From: Eopsaltria australis
Taxonomy: Eukaryota; Chordata; Aves; Passeriformes; Petroicidae
Length of the DNA stretch: 64,000 nt
Direction of reading: 5' to 3'
Assembly: GCA_034509425.1 (NCBI GenBank)
Contig: JAVTVJ010001205.1
Coordinates: 62,001 to 126,000, forward strand
In this document: in pieces, positions 34,405 through 43,699 of the stretch
Numbering within the stretch: the first letter of the stretch is position 1
How the letters are laid out: each line of letters opens with the position of its first letter
Notes under the pieces: generated by a model
What the model was told of the DNA's origin: nothing
The model's database searches: none
The model's input: the letters and a program-made list of their open reading frames with translations, nothing else
Translations under genes and position numbers: made by a program

Positions 34405-35297
34405 TGTCCTGGTTTGAAGGACAGGTGTCTGTTAAGGAAGGCAGGAGCCTCCCTTGGGATGGGAAACTGTAACCCCTCTCCCTCCGAATTATTATAAATT
34501 TGAAATCAAGAGGCTCTCAGGCAAAGATATGGGAATAGGAATAACAGTTCTTTACTACTATCTAAAACAAAGGATAACAAATAACAACAACTATAACATT
34601 AACCAACAAACAGAACCAGAAACCCAGTGGCAGCCTGCTCGGCTTCAGGCACCTTTCCCTTTGGTGCAGTTCCAGTCACAGCCTGCAGGGGCGCTCTGGG
34701 TGCGGTGATTCCCCGGTGGCTGCAGGGGGCGCTCCGGCATGAGCTCAGGTAGCACACGGCAAATGGCGGGTGCCCGAGGCACAGAGGGATGGAGGAGAGC
34801 TTTTGTTCCACAGACCCTCGGGAGGGGCAGCTGGTGTTGGTGCCACAGCAGGATCCCCGGACACAGGGAGCTGGGACGGTAAGAGGTCTCCACGTGCAGG
34901 GAAAAACCCCGCTACAATGTAGCGGAGAAAACTCAGAGCGGGCTGGTGGCAGGCAGGTCGGCTCCGGATGGGGCAGAGGGCAGAGACTCACAGCAGACAG
35001 ACCGGCAGCTCCGCGCTGGCTTCTCAGGGGCCGTGGGTTCAGCAGACAGCAGCTCTGACCGTCCAGCTCCGAGGGTCCCGAGCAAGAGGGCGTGACCTCC
35101 CTCTGCCCTTGCTTTTCAGTCTCTCCAAATCTGGCGTTACCAGGCTCTGCTTCCGTGAGGGGCAATTTTGCCCCACCCTGCCACGGAGAAAGGCTCTACC
35201 CTTGTGCTTTGTTTCTCTTAAGTACCCAGTCATTTGTGTCCTAGCAACCCATGGGAGAAAAATTCCTGAGGAAAAGAACTAGATCCAACCTTCAACA
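34405..35297 (-). mobile_element. ERVL-1 3' LTR
   Basis: 893 bp. Minus sense starts TGTTGAAGGTTGG and ends AAACCAGGACA. It has a GC-rich middle. The polypurine tract lies upstream at 35298-35317. Confidence 0.92.
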
Positions 35298-35317
35298 TTC
35301 TCCACCCCGAATTTTTT
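35298..35317 (-). promoter_or_regulatory. ERVL-1 polypurine tract
   Basis: Minus-strand AAAAAATTCGGGGTGGAGAA directly before the LTR start. ERVL-2 has a related tract at the same place. Confidence 0.8.
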
Positions 35318-35404
35318 CCCATGCAAACACCTTACATCAAATTTAAACTTTCAAGGTATATACATACATGCAGATACAGATACAAGCGCAGTGTCATAAG
35401 TAGT

Positions 35405-36247
35405 TCACCCTAAAACAAGATCTCCTTGAGGTATGCATCGGGTCTCTCCATCCCTTTGCATCACCCACCAGGTGCAGCCCGGTCCCTGAGCAAAGACAAC
35501 CCCCCGGATGGGATTGTCTTTACTTGAGGCCGAGTTTACCCAAACAGTCTTTCCCAGCATACCTCTCATGTGTACTACTGGAACTTTATCTCCATCTGTT
35601 GTTCGCAAGGGGTCAGAGTGGGCAGGCCCGGCCCGGCTGAAGGAGCCTCGGGTGTTCACTAACCATGTGGCCTTTGCCAAATTAGTCTCCCAGTTCTTGA
35701 ACGTCCCCCCACCCAGTGCTTTCAAGGTGGTTTTGAGCAGGCCATTGTACCGTTCAACTTTCCCAGCTGCTGGTGCATGATAAGGGATATGGTACACCCG
35801 CTCGATGCCATGTTCCCTAGCCCAGGTGTTTATAAGGCTATTTTTGAAATGAGTCCCATTGTCAGATTCAATTCTCTCGGGGGTACCATGTCTCTAAAGG
35901 ACCTGTTTCTCGAGGCCCAGGATGGTGTTCCGGGCAGTGGCATGAGGCACAGGGTAGGTCTCCAGCCATCCTGTGGTGGCTTCTACCATTGTGAGAACGT
36001 AGCACTTGCCTTGGCGGGTCTGGGGCAGTGTGATGTAATCAATCTGCCAAGCCTCTCCATACTTATATTTGGACCACCGTCCACCATACCATAGAGGCTT
36101 CATCCGCTTGGCCTGTTTGATCATGGTGCACGTCTCACAATCATGGATCACCTGGGAGATACTGTCCATGGTTAGGTCCACCCCTCGGTCTCGTGCCCAC
36201 TTATAGGTGGCATCTCTGCCCTGGTGGCCTGAGGCATCACGGACCCA
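35405..36247 (-). pseudogene. ERVL-1 integrase, two stop codons
   Basis: In frame with pol but separated by TGA (36248-36250) and interrupted by TAG (35894-35896). Zinc-binding part (GHQGRD, CETC), catalytic residues in WQIDYITL, ESDNGTHF and KVERYNG, and a C-terminal part VVFAQGPGCTWWVMQ are all recognisable. The same region is collinear with 59365-60072. The TAG is CAG in ERVL-2. Confidence 0.88.
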
Positions 36248-38533
36248 TCAGGCTAGGAACAACTCCCCTTTGTGTTGCCAGTCTAAATCTATCTGTGCCA
36301 CCTCTATCTTTGTGGCGTGATCTACCTGCTTGTTGTTCTGGTGTTCTTCGTTAGCTCGGCTCTTAGGGACATGGGCATCTACATGGCGGACCTTTACGGG
36401 TAGCTTCTCTACCCGAGTGGCAATGTCTTTCCATTCATCAGCTGCCCAGATTGGCTTTCCTCTATGCTGCCAGTTGGCCTTTTTCCACCTTTCCAGCCAA
36501 CCCCATAGAGCATTGGCTACCATCCACGAATCGGTGTAGAGATAGAGCTTTGGCCACTTCTCTCTCTCAGCAATGTCCAGGGCCAGCTGAACAGCTTTGA
36601 GTTCAGTAAATTGGCTCAACCCACCTTCTCCTTCAGTGGCTTCTGCAACCTGTCGTGTGGGGCTCCACACAGCTGCTTTCCACTTCCGGTTCATCCTTAT
36701 GATGCGACAGGAACCATCAGTGAAAAGGGCGTAGCACTTTTCTTCATCTAGCAGTTGATTATATGGTGGAGCCTCCTCAGCCCGGGTCACTTGTTCTTGT
36801 TCCTCTTTATCAGTGAGACCAAAACTCTCACCTTCTGGCCAGTTCAGAATTATTTCTAGGATCCCAGGGCTGTTCGGATTTCCAATGCGGGCGCGCTGTG
36901 TGATAAGTGCGATCCACTTACTCCATGTGGCATCGGTGGCGTGGTGGGTAGAGGGAGCCTTTCCTTTGAACATCCACCCCAGCACTGGTAGTCGAGGTGC
37001 CAGGAGGAGTTGTGCTTCAGTGCCAATTACCTCTGAGGCGGCTTGAACTCCTTCATAGGCAGCCAAGATTTCCTTCTCTGTGGGGGTGTAGTTGGCTTCA
37101 GACCCTCTGTAACTCCGGCTCCAGAATCCCAGCGGTCGGCCTCGAGTCTCTCCAGGCACCTTCTGCCAAAGGCTCCAGGACAAGCCATTGTTCCCGGCTG
37201 CAGAGTCAAGCACATTCCTCACCTCTGGTCCCGTCCTTACTGGGCCAAGCGCTACTGCGTGAGCGATCTCCTGCTTGATCTGGGCAAACGCTTGTTGCTG
37301 TTCAGGGCCCCAGTGAAAATCGTTCTTCTTGCGGGTAACCAGGTAGAGAGGGCTCACAATCTGGCTGTACTCTGGAATGTGCATCCTCCAAAAGCCTATG
37401 GCCCCTAGGAAAGCTTGAGTTTCCTTTTTGTTAGTTGGTGGAGACATCGCAGTGATCTTATTGATGACCTCCGTGGGAATCTGGCGCCGTCCATCTTGCC
37501 ATTTTACCCCCAAGAACTGGATCTCTTGAGCAGGTCCCTTGACTTTGCTCTTCTTGATGGCAAAACCGGCTTCCAGGAGGATCATGATGATCTTCTCTCC
37601 TTTCTCAAATACCTCTGCTGCCGTGTTCCCCCACACAATGATGTCATCGATGTATTGGAGATGCTCTGGAGCCTCACCCTTTTCCAGTGCAGCCTGGATC
37701 AGTCCATGGCAGATCGTGGGGCTGTGCCTCCACCCCTGGGGTAGCCGATTCCAGGTATATTGCACACCCCTCCAGGTGAAGGCTAACTGAGGCCTGCACT
37801 CCGCTGCCAGAGGGATGGAGAAAAACGCATTGGCGATGTCAATGGTGGCATACCATTTTGCTGCCTTGGACTCCAGCTCGTACTGGAGCTCCAGCATGTC
37901 TGGCACAGCAGCACTCAATGGTGGAGTCACTTCATTCAAGCCACGATAGTCCACAGTCAATCTCCATTCCCCGTCAGACTTGTGCACAGGCCAGATGGGG
38001 CTGTTGAAGGGTGAGTGGGCTTTACTGACCACTCCTTGGCTTTCCAGGTCATGGATCATCTTGTGGATGGGGATCACGGCGTCTCGATTCGTCCGGTACT
38101 GCCAGCGGTGCACTGTCGAGGTGGCAATTGGCACTTGTTGCTCTTTTACTCTCAGGAGTCCCACTGCATTTGGATTTTCCGATAGTCCAGGCAAGGTGTT
38201 CAGTTGCCTGGTGCCCTCTGCCTCCACAGCCGCTATTCCGAAAGCCCACCTGAGTCCCTTTGGGTCTTTGTAATAGCCATTCCAGAGGAAGTCTATGCTC
38301 AGAATACATGGGGCCTCTGGACCAGTCACAATGGGGTGTTTCTGCCACTCCTTCCCGGTCAGGCTCACCTCGGCTTCCAACAAAGTTAATTGCTGTGATC
38401 CCCCTGTCACCCCGGCAATAGAAACAGGTTCTGCCCCCACATGTCTCGATGGTATTAAGGTACACTGCGCACCAGTATCAACTAACGCTTCATATTTTTG
38501 TGGTTCTGATGTGCCAGGCCATCGGATCCACAC
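36248..38533 (-). CDS. ERVL-1 pol: protease, RT, RNase H (open frame)
   Basis: 761 codons open from the first Met; the frame is open up to the gag UAG at 38588-38590. Protease active site VDTGAQCTLIPS. RT has LPQGWRHSPT and the YIDD active site. RNase H has TDGSCR, ELKAVQLAL, TDSWMVANALWG and the closing VDAHV region. LPQGWRHSPTICHG is typical of ERVL (class III, spuma-related) elements. Gag and pol share one frame, so expression would need readthrough of the UAG. The TGA at the end now cuts off the integrase. Confidence 0.92.
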   Translation of the reverse strand: MWIRWPGTSEPQKYEALVDTGAQCTLIPSRHVGAEPVSIAGVTGGSQQLTLLEAEVSLTGKEWQKHPIVTGPEAPCILSIDFLWNGYYKDPKGLRWAFGIAAVEAEGTRQLNTLPGLSENPNAVGLLRVKEQQVPIATSTVHRWQYRTNRDAVIPIHKMIHDLESQGVVSKAHSPFNSPIWPVHKSDGEWRLTVDYRGLNEVTPPLSAAVPDMLELQYELESKAAKWYATIDIANAFFSIPLAAECRPQLAFTWRGVQYTWNRLPQGWRHSPTICHGLIQAALEKGEAPEHLQYIDDIIVWGNTAAEVFEKGEKIIMILLEAGFAIKKSKVKGPAQEIQFLGVKWQDGRRQIPTEVINKITAMSPPTNKKETQAFLGAIGFWRMHIPEYSQIVSPLYLVTRKKNDFHWGPEQQQAFAQIKQEIAHAVALGPVRTGPEVRNVLDSAAGNNGLSWSLWQKVPGETRGRPLGFWSRSYRGSEANYTPTEKEILAAYEGVQAASEVIGTEAQLLLAPRLPVLGWMFKGKAPSTHHATDATWSKWIALITQRARIGNPNSPGILEIILNWPEGESFGLTDKEEQEQVTRAEEAPPYNQLLDEEKCYALFTDGSCRIIRMNRKWKAAVWSPTRQVAEATEGEGGLSQFTELKAVQLALDIAEREKWPKLYLYTDSWMVANALWGWLERWKKANWQHRGKPIWAADEWKDIATRVEKLPVKVRHVDAHVPKSRANEEHQNNKQVDHATKIEVAQIDLDWQHKGELFLA

Positions 38534-38587
38534 CGTCCAAAAGACCCGGTTTTCCCGTGTCTCTTCCTGGCTAGAGGCAGGGCCCCT

Positions 38588-39454
38588 CTAGCCCTGGTTA
38601 TCATTTCTTTCCTGGGCATACATAGTAGAGGTCCCCTCGAGGGGATCTAAGAGATCGTCCTCCCTTCTGTAATATCTGGCATCGCGGTCATGGGAGGCTG
38701 AGGCTACCTTCACTTTAGTAGACCCCCCGCCTCGGTTAGTATTTCCCTCCTTGAGTTGCTGTACCCGTGCTGCCAGGGTAGCAGTGGGTTTCTTATCCCA
38801 CTTCCTCATGACTTCCCTGTGGTCACACAGGAAGAACCACAGCTCAGATCGTGGGGTGTACCCTCTCTCCCTGGCTGGGGGGCGCTGGGCTCTGACTTTG
38901 GGGCTTGTGACTCGCACTGGTGCTGCACTCATCATCCTCATCTCCTCCCTCACCTCCCTCATCATCTCCTCTCTGAGGTCTTTGACCACAGCAGAGACCT
39001 GAGCCTGCATTGGGTCACTGATCATACTATCATAATTCCTGAGTTTGGTGGCTATGGAGCCCACTGTCTCTTGGTTGTCATCAGCATTAATTGTTGCAAT
39101 GAAGATGGTGTATTGGGAGGGCCCTAGCTTTGCCAGATTCCACAACATTTGTCCTGTACACTTGACCTTGTCGGGGTCATTATCATGTTGTCCATCTCTC
39201 CCAAAGAGTACCTCCAATACTGCCACCTCCCTCAGCTGTTGGATTCCCTCCTCAAGAGTCTTCCATGGTCTTCTATGATGGTACTCCTGCATTCTCTCCC
39301 TGTTGACAAACCTCTCTCTTACACTTATTAAAAGCCGTTCCCAGAGAGACAGGGGCCCGTCGTCTCTTCCGAATACCTGATCAACCCCTGAGTCCTGGGA
39401 CAAGGGTCCCAGCTGCCTTGCCTCAATACTATCCAGCTGCACGCTCATACCCAT
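38588..39454 (-). CDS. ERVL-1 gag, main part
   Basis: 288 codons open, ending at UAG 38588-38590, after which the same frame runs into pol. Contains ARQLGPLSQDSGVDQ, a capsid-like helical region (EGIQQLREVAVLEVLF), a charged coiled-coil-like stretch near the middle (VVKDLREEMMREVREEM) and the RERGYTPR...EVMRKWDKKPT motif shared with ERVL-2. There is no zinc knuckle, as usual for ERVL/foamy gag. The preceding 22 nt contain TAG and TGA in this frame where ERVL-2 has Trp codons, so the original gag was longer at its N-terminus. Confidence 0.82.
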   Translation of the reverse strand: MGMSVQLDSIEARQLGPLSQDSGVDQVFGRDDGPLSLWERLLISVRERFVNRERMQEYHHRRPWKTLEEGIQQLREVAVLEVLFGRDGQHDNDPDKVKCTGQMLWNLAKLGPSQYTIFIATINADDNQETVGSIATKLRNYDSMISDPMQAQVSAVVKDLREEMMREVREEMRMMSAAPVRVTSPKVRAQRPPARERGYTPRSELWFFLCDHREVMRKWDKKPTATLAARVQQLKEGNTNRGGGSTKVKVASASHDRDARYYRREDDLLDPLEGTSTMYAQERNDNQG

Positions 39455-39475
39455 AAGGTCTCAGACCCGAAGTAA

Positions 39476-40111
39476 CTAGGTTGTAAAAGGCTCACGACCC
39501 CGTCGCACAATGTCTTTTCGTAGATTACGGAGACTGTCATACTCCAGGGACTCAGTAGTGATTTCAATCCTTGGCCTCCCTACTGGTTGAGAGGGCCCTG
39601 CTTTCCCATCATTACTCACTGGCTGCTCTGGTTTGACCTTAGTCTTCCTCTTTTCCACAGGGGCAACTGCTGCTGGCTGTGGCTGCCCTTCTGGTCTGAC
39701 TGGAGTCTGAGCAGTTGTAACATCCCTGGGTTCCCCTGCTGCCCCATTAGACTCTCCCTCTTTGGGGTAGGGGAAGGGTTTCCCACCAGCTGGGCAAGTG
39801 TATTCCTTCAGCACTTGGCTCATCTCGCGTATCTCTTTCACCAGGACTCCCACCCAATCCGGGTGGGTTGTTTCTGAGGTGGGTTGTGGGACTGGGTCAG
39901 ACTCTGTAGCAACATCCCTAGTGTCTGGGGCAATGTCAGGTTCTGGGATGGTGTCCCTAGTTTCTGGGGCCATGTCAGGTTCTGTGGCTACATCCCTAGT
40001 CTCTGGGGCCGTGTCAGGTTCTGTGGCTACATCCCGAGTTTCCGGGGCCAGGGTCAGTTTCTGTGGCAGCATCCCTAGTCTTTGGGGCCGTGTCAGGTTC
40101 TGGGGCCCCAT
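39476..40111 (-). pseudogene. ERVL-1 gag N-terminal region with tandem repeats
   Basis: 211-codon frame in the gag frame, ended by TAG just before the main gag. Starts with 13-residue (39-bp) repeats of the type APETRDVATEPDT, then a Pro/Lys-rich part (VAPVEKRKTKVKPEQP) that has a counterpart in ERVL-2. Two nonsense codons separate it from the main gag; a frame change near 40040 separates it from the membrane-spanning leader. Confidence 0.75.
39890..40110 (-). repeat. 39-bp coding minisatellite in ERVL-1 gag
   Basis: Four to five in-frame copies of a 39-bp unit (plus degenerate flanking copies), each containing GGGGC..TGTCAGGTTCTG on the plus strand. Confidence 0.8.
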
Positions 40112-40421
40112 CCCTATTGTCTGGGGTAGATGTCAGAGTGGCGATCCAAGTCAGAGCCCCCTTATCCCTGAATGCTAAATAGAGCAGGCCTATCAGCAAC
40201 ACCAGCCACTGTATGGTATCATTAGCATCTAAAGAAGATTTGAACCCCTCGAAGATTGGCGGGATAGGCCCAAAGAGCTGGGTGAAGGGTTGTGAGAACA
40301 TTTCTTTTGGTGTCACTTCCTCACAGTAGGTACCATTATTAAAGTAACCCTGAAAACATGACATTAATGTGTGGTAGCTGTGAATCCACATGCCTGCCTT
40401 CAGAGGAAGTTGAAAATCCAT
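40014..40421 (-). pseudogene. ERVL-1 leader ORF with a membrane-spanning segment
   Basis: 135 codons upstream of the gag repeats: a short Asn-glycosylation-type segment (FNNGTYCEE), FSQPF, then a hydrophobic span (WLVLLIGLLYLAF) followed by basic/charged sequence and the first repeat units in another frame. ERVL-2 has the same arrangement (NNRT, FFQPF, hydrophobic span) at 57402. This is suggestive of a membrane-anchored N-terminal extension of gag. No family match known to me. Confidence 0.65.
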
Positions 40422-40657
40422 GAATTCCTCACCTTATTGACCCATGACACAAACTGTATAACAGCCACTGTAGCCTTAGTTATAGGGCCCATGTTTAGAT
40501 ATGGGGCTGCAAATGGGAGAGAAACAGCTGTGACCACTTGCCATACGAACCGGAATAACCTAGACCACATGGTGCAACCTAATGAGGTTCCTATATCCAG
40601 CACAAAAAAACTGCGTTACTCAAGAACTGTTATCCTTTTTCCTCTCGATGCCCTCGT
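40422..40657 (-). other. ERVL-1 untranslated leader
   Basis: Between primer site and the membrane-segment ORF. A hydrophobic 67-codon frame (40400-40603) and a consensus-like splice donor AATAAG/GTGAGG (minus strand, near 40423-40428) lie here. Function unknown. Confidence 0.5.
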
Positions 40658-40675
40658 GCCCCACGTTGGGCGCCA
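40658..40675 (-). promoter_or_regulatory. tRNA-Lys(1,2) primer binding site of ERVL-1
   Basis: Minus-strand TGGCGCCCAACGTGGGGC, an exact complement of the 3' end of vertebrate tRNA-Lys1,2, five bases after the 5' LTR. This is the primer used by foamy viruses and some beta- and lentiviruses; mammalian ERVL is named for Leu. Confidence 0.9.
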
Positions 40676-40680
40676 AAATC

Positions 40681-41567
40681 TGTCCTGGTTTGAAGGACAG
40701 GTGTCTGTTAAGGAAGGCAGGAGCCTCCCTTGGGGTGGGAAACTGTAACCCCTCTCCCTCCGAATTATTATAAATTTGAAATCAAGAGGCTCTCATGCAA
40801 AGATATGGGAATAGGAATAACAGTTCTTTACTACTATCTAAAACAAAGGATAACAAATAACAACAACTATAACGTTAACCAACAAACAGAACCAGAAACC
40901 CAGTGGCAGCCTGCTTGGCTTCAGGCACTTTTTCCCTTTGGTGCAGTTCCAGTCACAGCCTGCAGGGGCGCTCTGGGTGCGGTGATTCCCCGGTGCCTGC
41001 AGGGGCGCTCCGGCGTGAGCTCAGGTAGCACATGGCGAATGGCGACTGCCCGAAGCACGGAGGGATGGAGGAGAGCCCTTGCTCCACAGACCCTCGGGAG
41101 GGGCAGCTGGTGTCGGTGCCACAGCAGGATCCCCGGACACAGGGAGCTGGGACGGTAAGGGGTCTCCACGTGCAGGGAAAAACCCCGCTACAATGTAGCG
41201 GAGAAAAGCGGGTTGGTGGCAGGCGGGTCGGCTCCGGGTGGGGCAGAGGGCAGAGACTCACAGCAGACAGACCGGCAGCTCCGCGCTGGTTTCTCAGGGG
41301 CCGTGGGTTCAGCAGACAGCAGCTCTGACCGTCCAGCTCCGAGGGTCCCGAGCAAGAGGGCGTGACCTCCCTCTGCCCTTGCTTTTCAGTCTCTCCAAAG
41401 CTCGCGTTACCAGGCTCTGCTTCCGTGAGGGGCAATTTTGCCCCACCCTGCCACGGAGAAAGGCTCTAGCCTTGTGCTTTGTTTCTCTTAAGTACCCAGT
41501 CATTTGTGTCCTAGCAACCCATGGGAGAAAAATTCCTGAGGAAAAGAACTAGATCCAACCTTCAACA
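40681..41567 (-). mobile_element. ERVL-1 5' LTR
   Basis: 887 bp, TG...CA, partner of 34405-35297. Its outer end at 41567 abuts an LTR end of a different family (41568-41605). Confidence 0.92.
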
Positions 41568-41605
41568 ATACCTAATTTTGATTCCCAAACCTCGAAACCG
41601 CAACA
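41568..41605 (+). mobile_element. 38-bp stub of a copy-A/B family LTR end
   Basis: Matches the terminal bases of the LTR at 9173-10814 (TACCTA.TTT.GAT.CCCAAACCTC.AAAC.GCAACA). Its body should lie on the other side of ERVL-1 but is absent there. Confidence 0.75.
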
Positions 41606-41618
41606 ATGTGCAACCTAC

Positions 41619-42003
41619 TGTTGGAGAATAACTATCTCTGGCTGCACAGACATAAAGTGAGCAATCCAGGCCCCTTAGATGAGAGCTAGGCCTCTGCTCA
41701 AGGTTACTCGTAAGACAGCTGTGAGAAAGGGAGACATGAAAGCCAAAAACAAGCTCCAGGTGTCTAAAGATTAACTTGGCAGAAGAAACTGTTATTGTAG
41801 CCTTCTGATACTAATGTAGTGCTCTAATTAGAGAAAAGTCCCGTGTGAAACTTCTGTATGAGAACAAACCCTGTGTGAAAACTTATCACGTAGTTTTATT
41901 TTGGGCACGCAGAGAAGTATAAGTATGCTCACTGTCTGACAATAAACGAGCTTGATTTATCACTCACATTGAGTCGGCGTCTTGCTCCTCTTGCCCCCTG
42001 ACA
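41619..42003 (+). mobile_element. Solo LTR, ERVK-like (6-bp TSD)
   Basis: 385 bp, TGTTGGAG...CCCTGACA, exact 6-bp target duplication ACCTAC (41613-41618 and 42004-42009). AATAAA near 41940 and a TATA-like AGTATAAGTA upstream fix the plus orientation. Confidence 0.92.
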
Positions 42004-42009
42004 ACCTAC

Positions 42010-43215
42010 TGTATTTTTCTGAGCTGTTTAAGAGTTTTGCAAGCACAAGTTAATTATTAAACTAGTTCTTTTCCCAGGGCAGTAATGACCTAATCATTTA
42101 TGATAGTGCTCAAATGAGGAATTAAACAAACATATCCAGAATAAACACAGATCAAATAATCTTTGCCAATGGAAAAGGACAAAATCTTGTTTTCACGTCA
42201 GTGGGTCTGCGAAACAACAGCACAGATTCAGACATAAGTAAAACCAACAAGTTCAGACTTCTCTACCTGTGAGAAATTCTATTTTAGTAATTATTTTTAT
42301 TCAAGGTTTTATGATTTTTTTTTTATTTTGAAAAATTAGAAGAGTGGGAATGAGAAAAAAATGTGTTTTCAAAAGGTTGGAAAGTTCTGAGGGCTTGAAT
42401 TACAACTGAACATTTCAACATTCAAAGCCCAAAATGTTGCAGTCATGGTGTACCACATATATATATATATATATATATAAATATCTTAGCTAGGGGAGCA
42501 CAGAGCCCTCGCTTACACAAGAAAATGCCAACCAGAATTACTGTGCAAGTAAAATAGCATTCTGCAATACGATATTTTTGTGATAGCTCAAAATAAATCT
42601 CTTTAAAATCATACTCACAAAGGAAAACTGAGCAAACTCACTTATTTTTCTATTTCATTTTTTTCTATTTAAAACTAAGTTTTTTTCAGAAAATATGCTC
42701 TTTGTTAGAAATTAAAACCCATATAAAACTTTTGACAAATTCTCGTCACTACTTAATATGAAAATTACTGGCTCAAAAATGTTTTCTAGAGAAATCTGTG
42801 CTCATCAGAGTGGACTGTAGTGTTGACCAAAATACGACTGTATACTGGAAGTGTTTGCAGTCACCATTGTTATTTTAGTCTAGTAAAAGATGATCCTCAA
42901 AGATAGGATCAGGGTTATGACTTTCCAGAAATTCACAAATATTTAGTTTTGGTGTTTATAGGCTATATTTCAGTGAATATCCACTGGTTCTTTTGTTCTT
43001 TTAAAGCTATATGTGACATTTAGACACCAGAATAAGGATTTCATACTGCACAATAATTTTCTCTCTTATAAGAAAACCACTGGAGCTTGTGAATTTTGCC
43101 GTGCAAATGGATAAATACTGAAACAATACATCTGGCTCGCATCAGGTATATCATTAGACACCCCACCCTTAGATCAACAGCAGTAAAAAACTTGCAGAAT
43201 TTCAAAGACCCTGGG
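42010..43215. other. Intergenic, AT-rich
   Basis: No gene recognised. Contains an (AT)n microsatellite at 42458-42480. Its last six bases (CCTGGG, 43210-43215) are the provirus target duplication. Confidence 0.6.
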
Positions 43216-43568
43216 TGTGGTAGATAGGGACAGGCGGACGGAAGATCTCGCGATGTGACGGAAAGCAAGGGCAGCATGGAACCCTCCTCCCTTCCTTCCT
43301 GCATGATAACAGATCACCCAGAGTATGCAACTTCTCCTAACCCAGTAGTTTTCCACTCCTTACTAACCCTAGCTATCCCATCGTCCCCCTTCTGACGTAG
43401 TGAAGCCCCCTAGACTATTTAACCTCGTGAGATAAGGAAATAAACGCCATTTGACCATCCACCACGTTGGTGTCTGTGAGTCCATGGCCCGAGTGGCCCG
43501 GGTGAGGCCGGGCTGCCGTGCTGTCGTTCTTGAGCCAGGTCGCCTGCCTTCATAGCAAGAAGGCAACA
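43216..43568 (+). mobile_element. Young provirus 5' LTR
   Basis: 353 bp, TGTGGTAG...GGCAACA. TATA-like CTATTTAACC at 43414-43423 and AATAAA at 43439-43444. Differs from the 3' LTR only at 43344. Confidence 0.96.
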
Positions 43569-43571
43569 TAG

Positions 43572-43589
43572 TGGTGCCGAAACCCGGGA
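43572..43589 (+). promoter_or_regulatory. tRNA-Phe primer binding site
   Basis: TGGTGCCGAAACCCGGGA, an exact 18-nt complement of the vertebrate tRNA-Phe 3' end, three bases after the LTR. This is an uncommon primer, known from HERV-F-type elements. Confidence 0.92.
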
Positions 43590-43699
43590 AGAAGAAGAGG
43601 AGCTCGGGCTATGGGATTCGCCTGGACAAGACACAGCGGCCTAAGCAGCGAAGCTGACTTCAGGCGGGGGAGACGTCCCCAAAAGGACCCACGGTCACG

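Larger units (their letters stand above)
34405..41567 (-). mobile_element. ERVL-1 provirus with both LTRs (7.16 kb)
   Basis: LTRs at 40681-41567 (5') and 34405-35297 (3'), a tRNA-Lys primer site, gag, an in-frame UAG, then protease-RT-RNase H-integrase, no env: the ERVL plan. By eye the LTRs differ at roughly 25 sites plus three small indels (about 3%), so this is older than the provirus at 43216. Flanks differ (GTCCT before 34405, ATACC after 41567), so no target duplication. Integrase and gag carry stops; pol up to RNase H is open. Confidence 0.92.
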
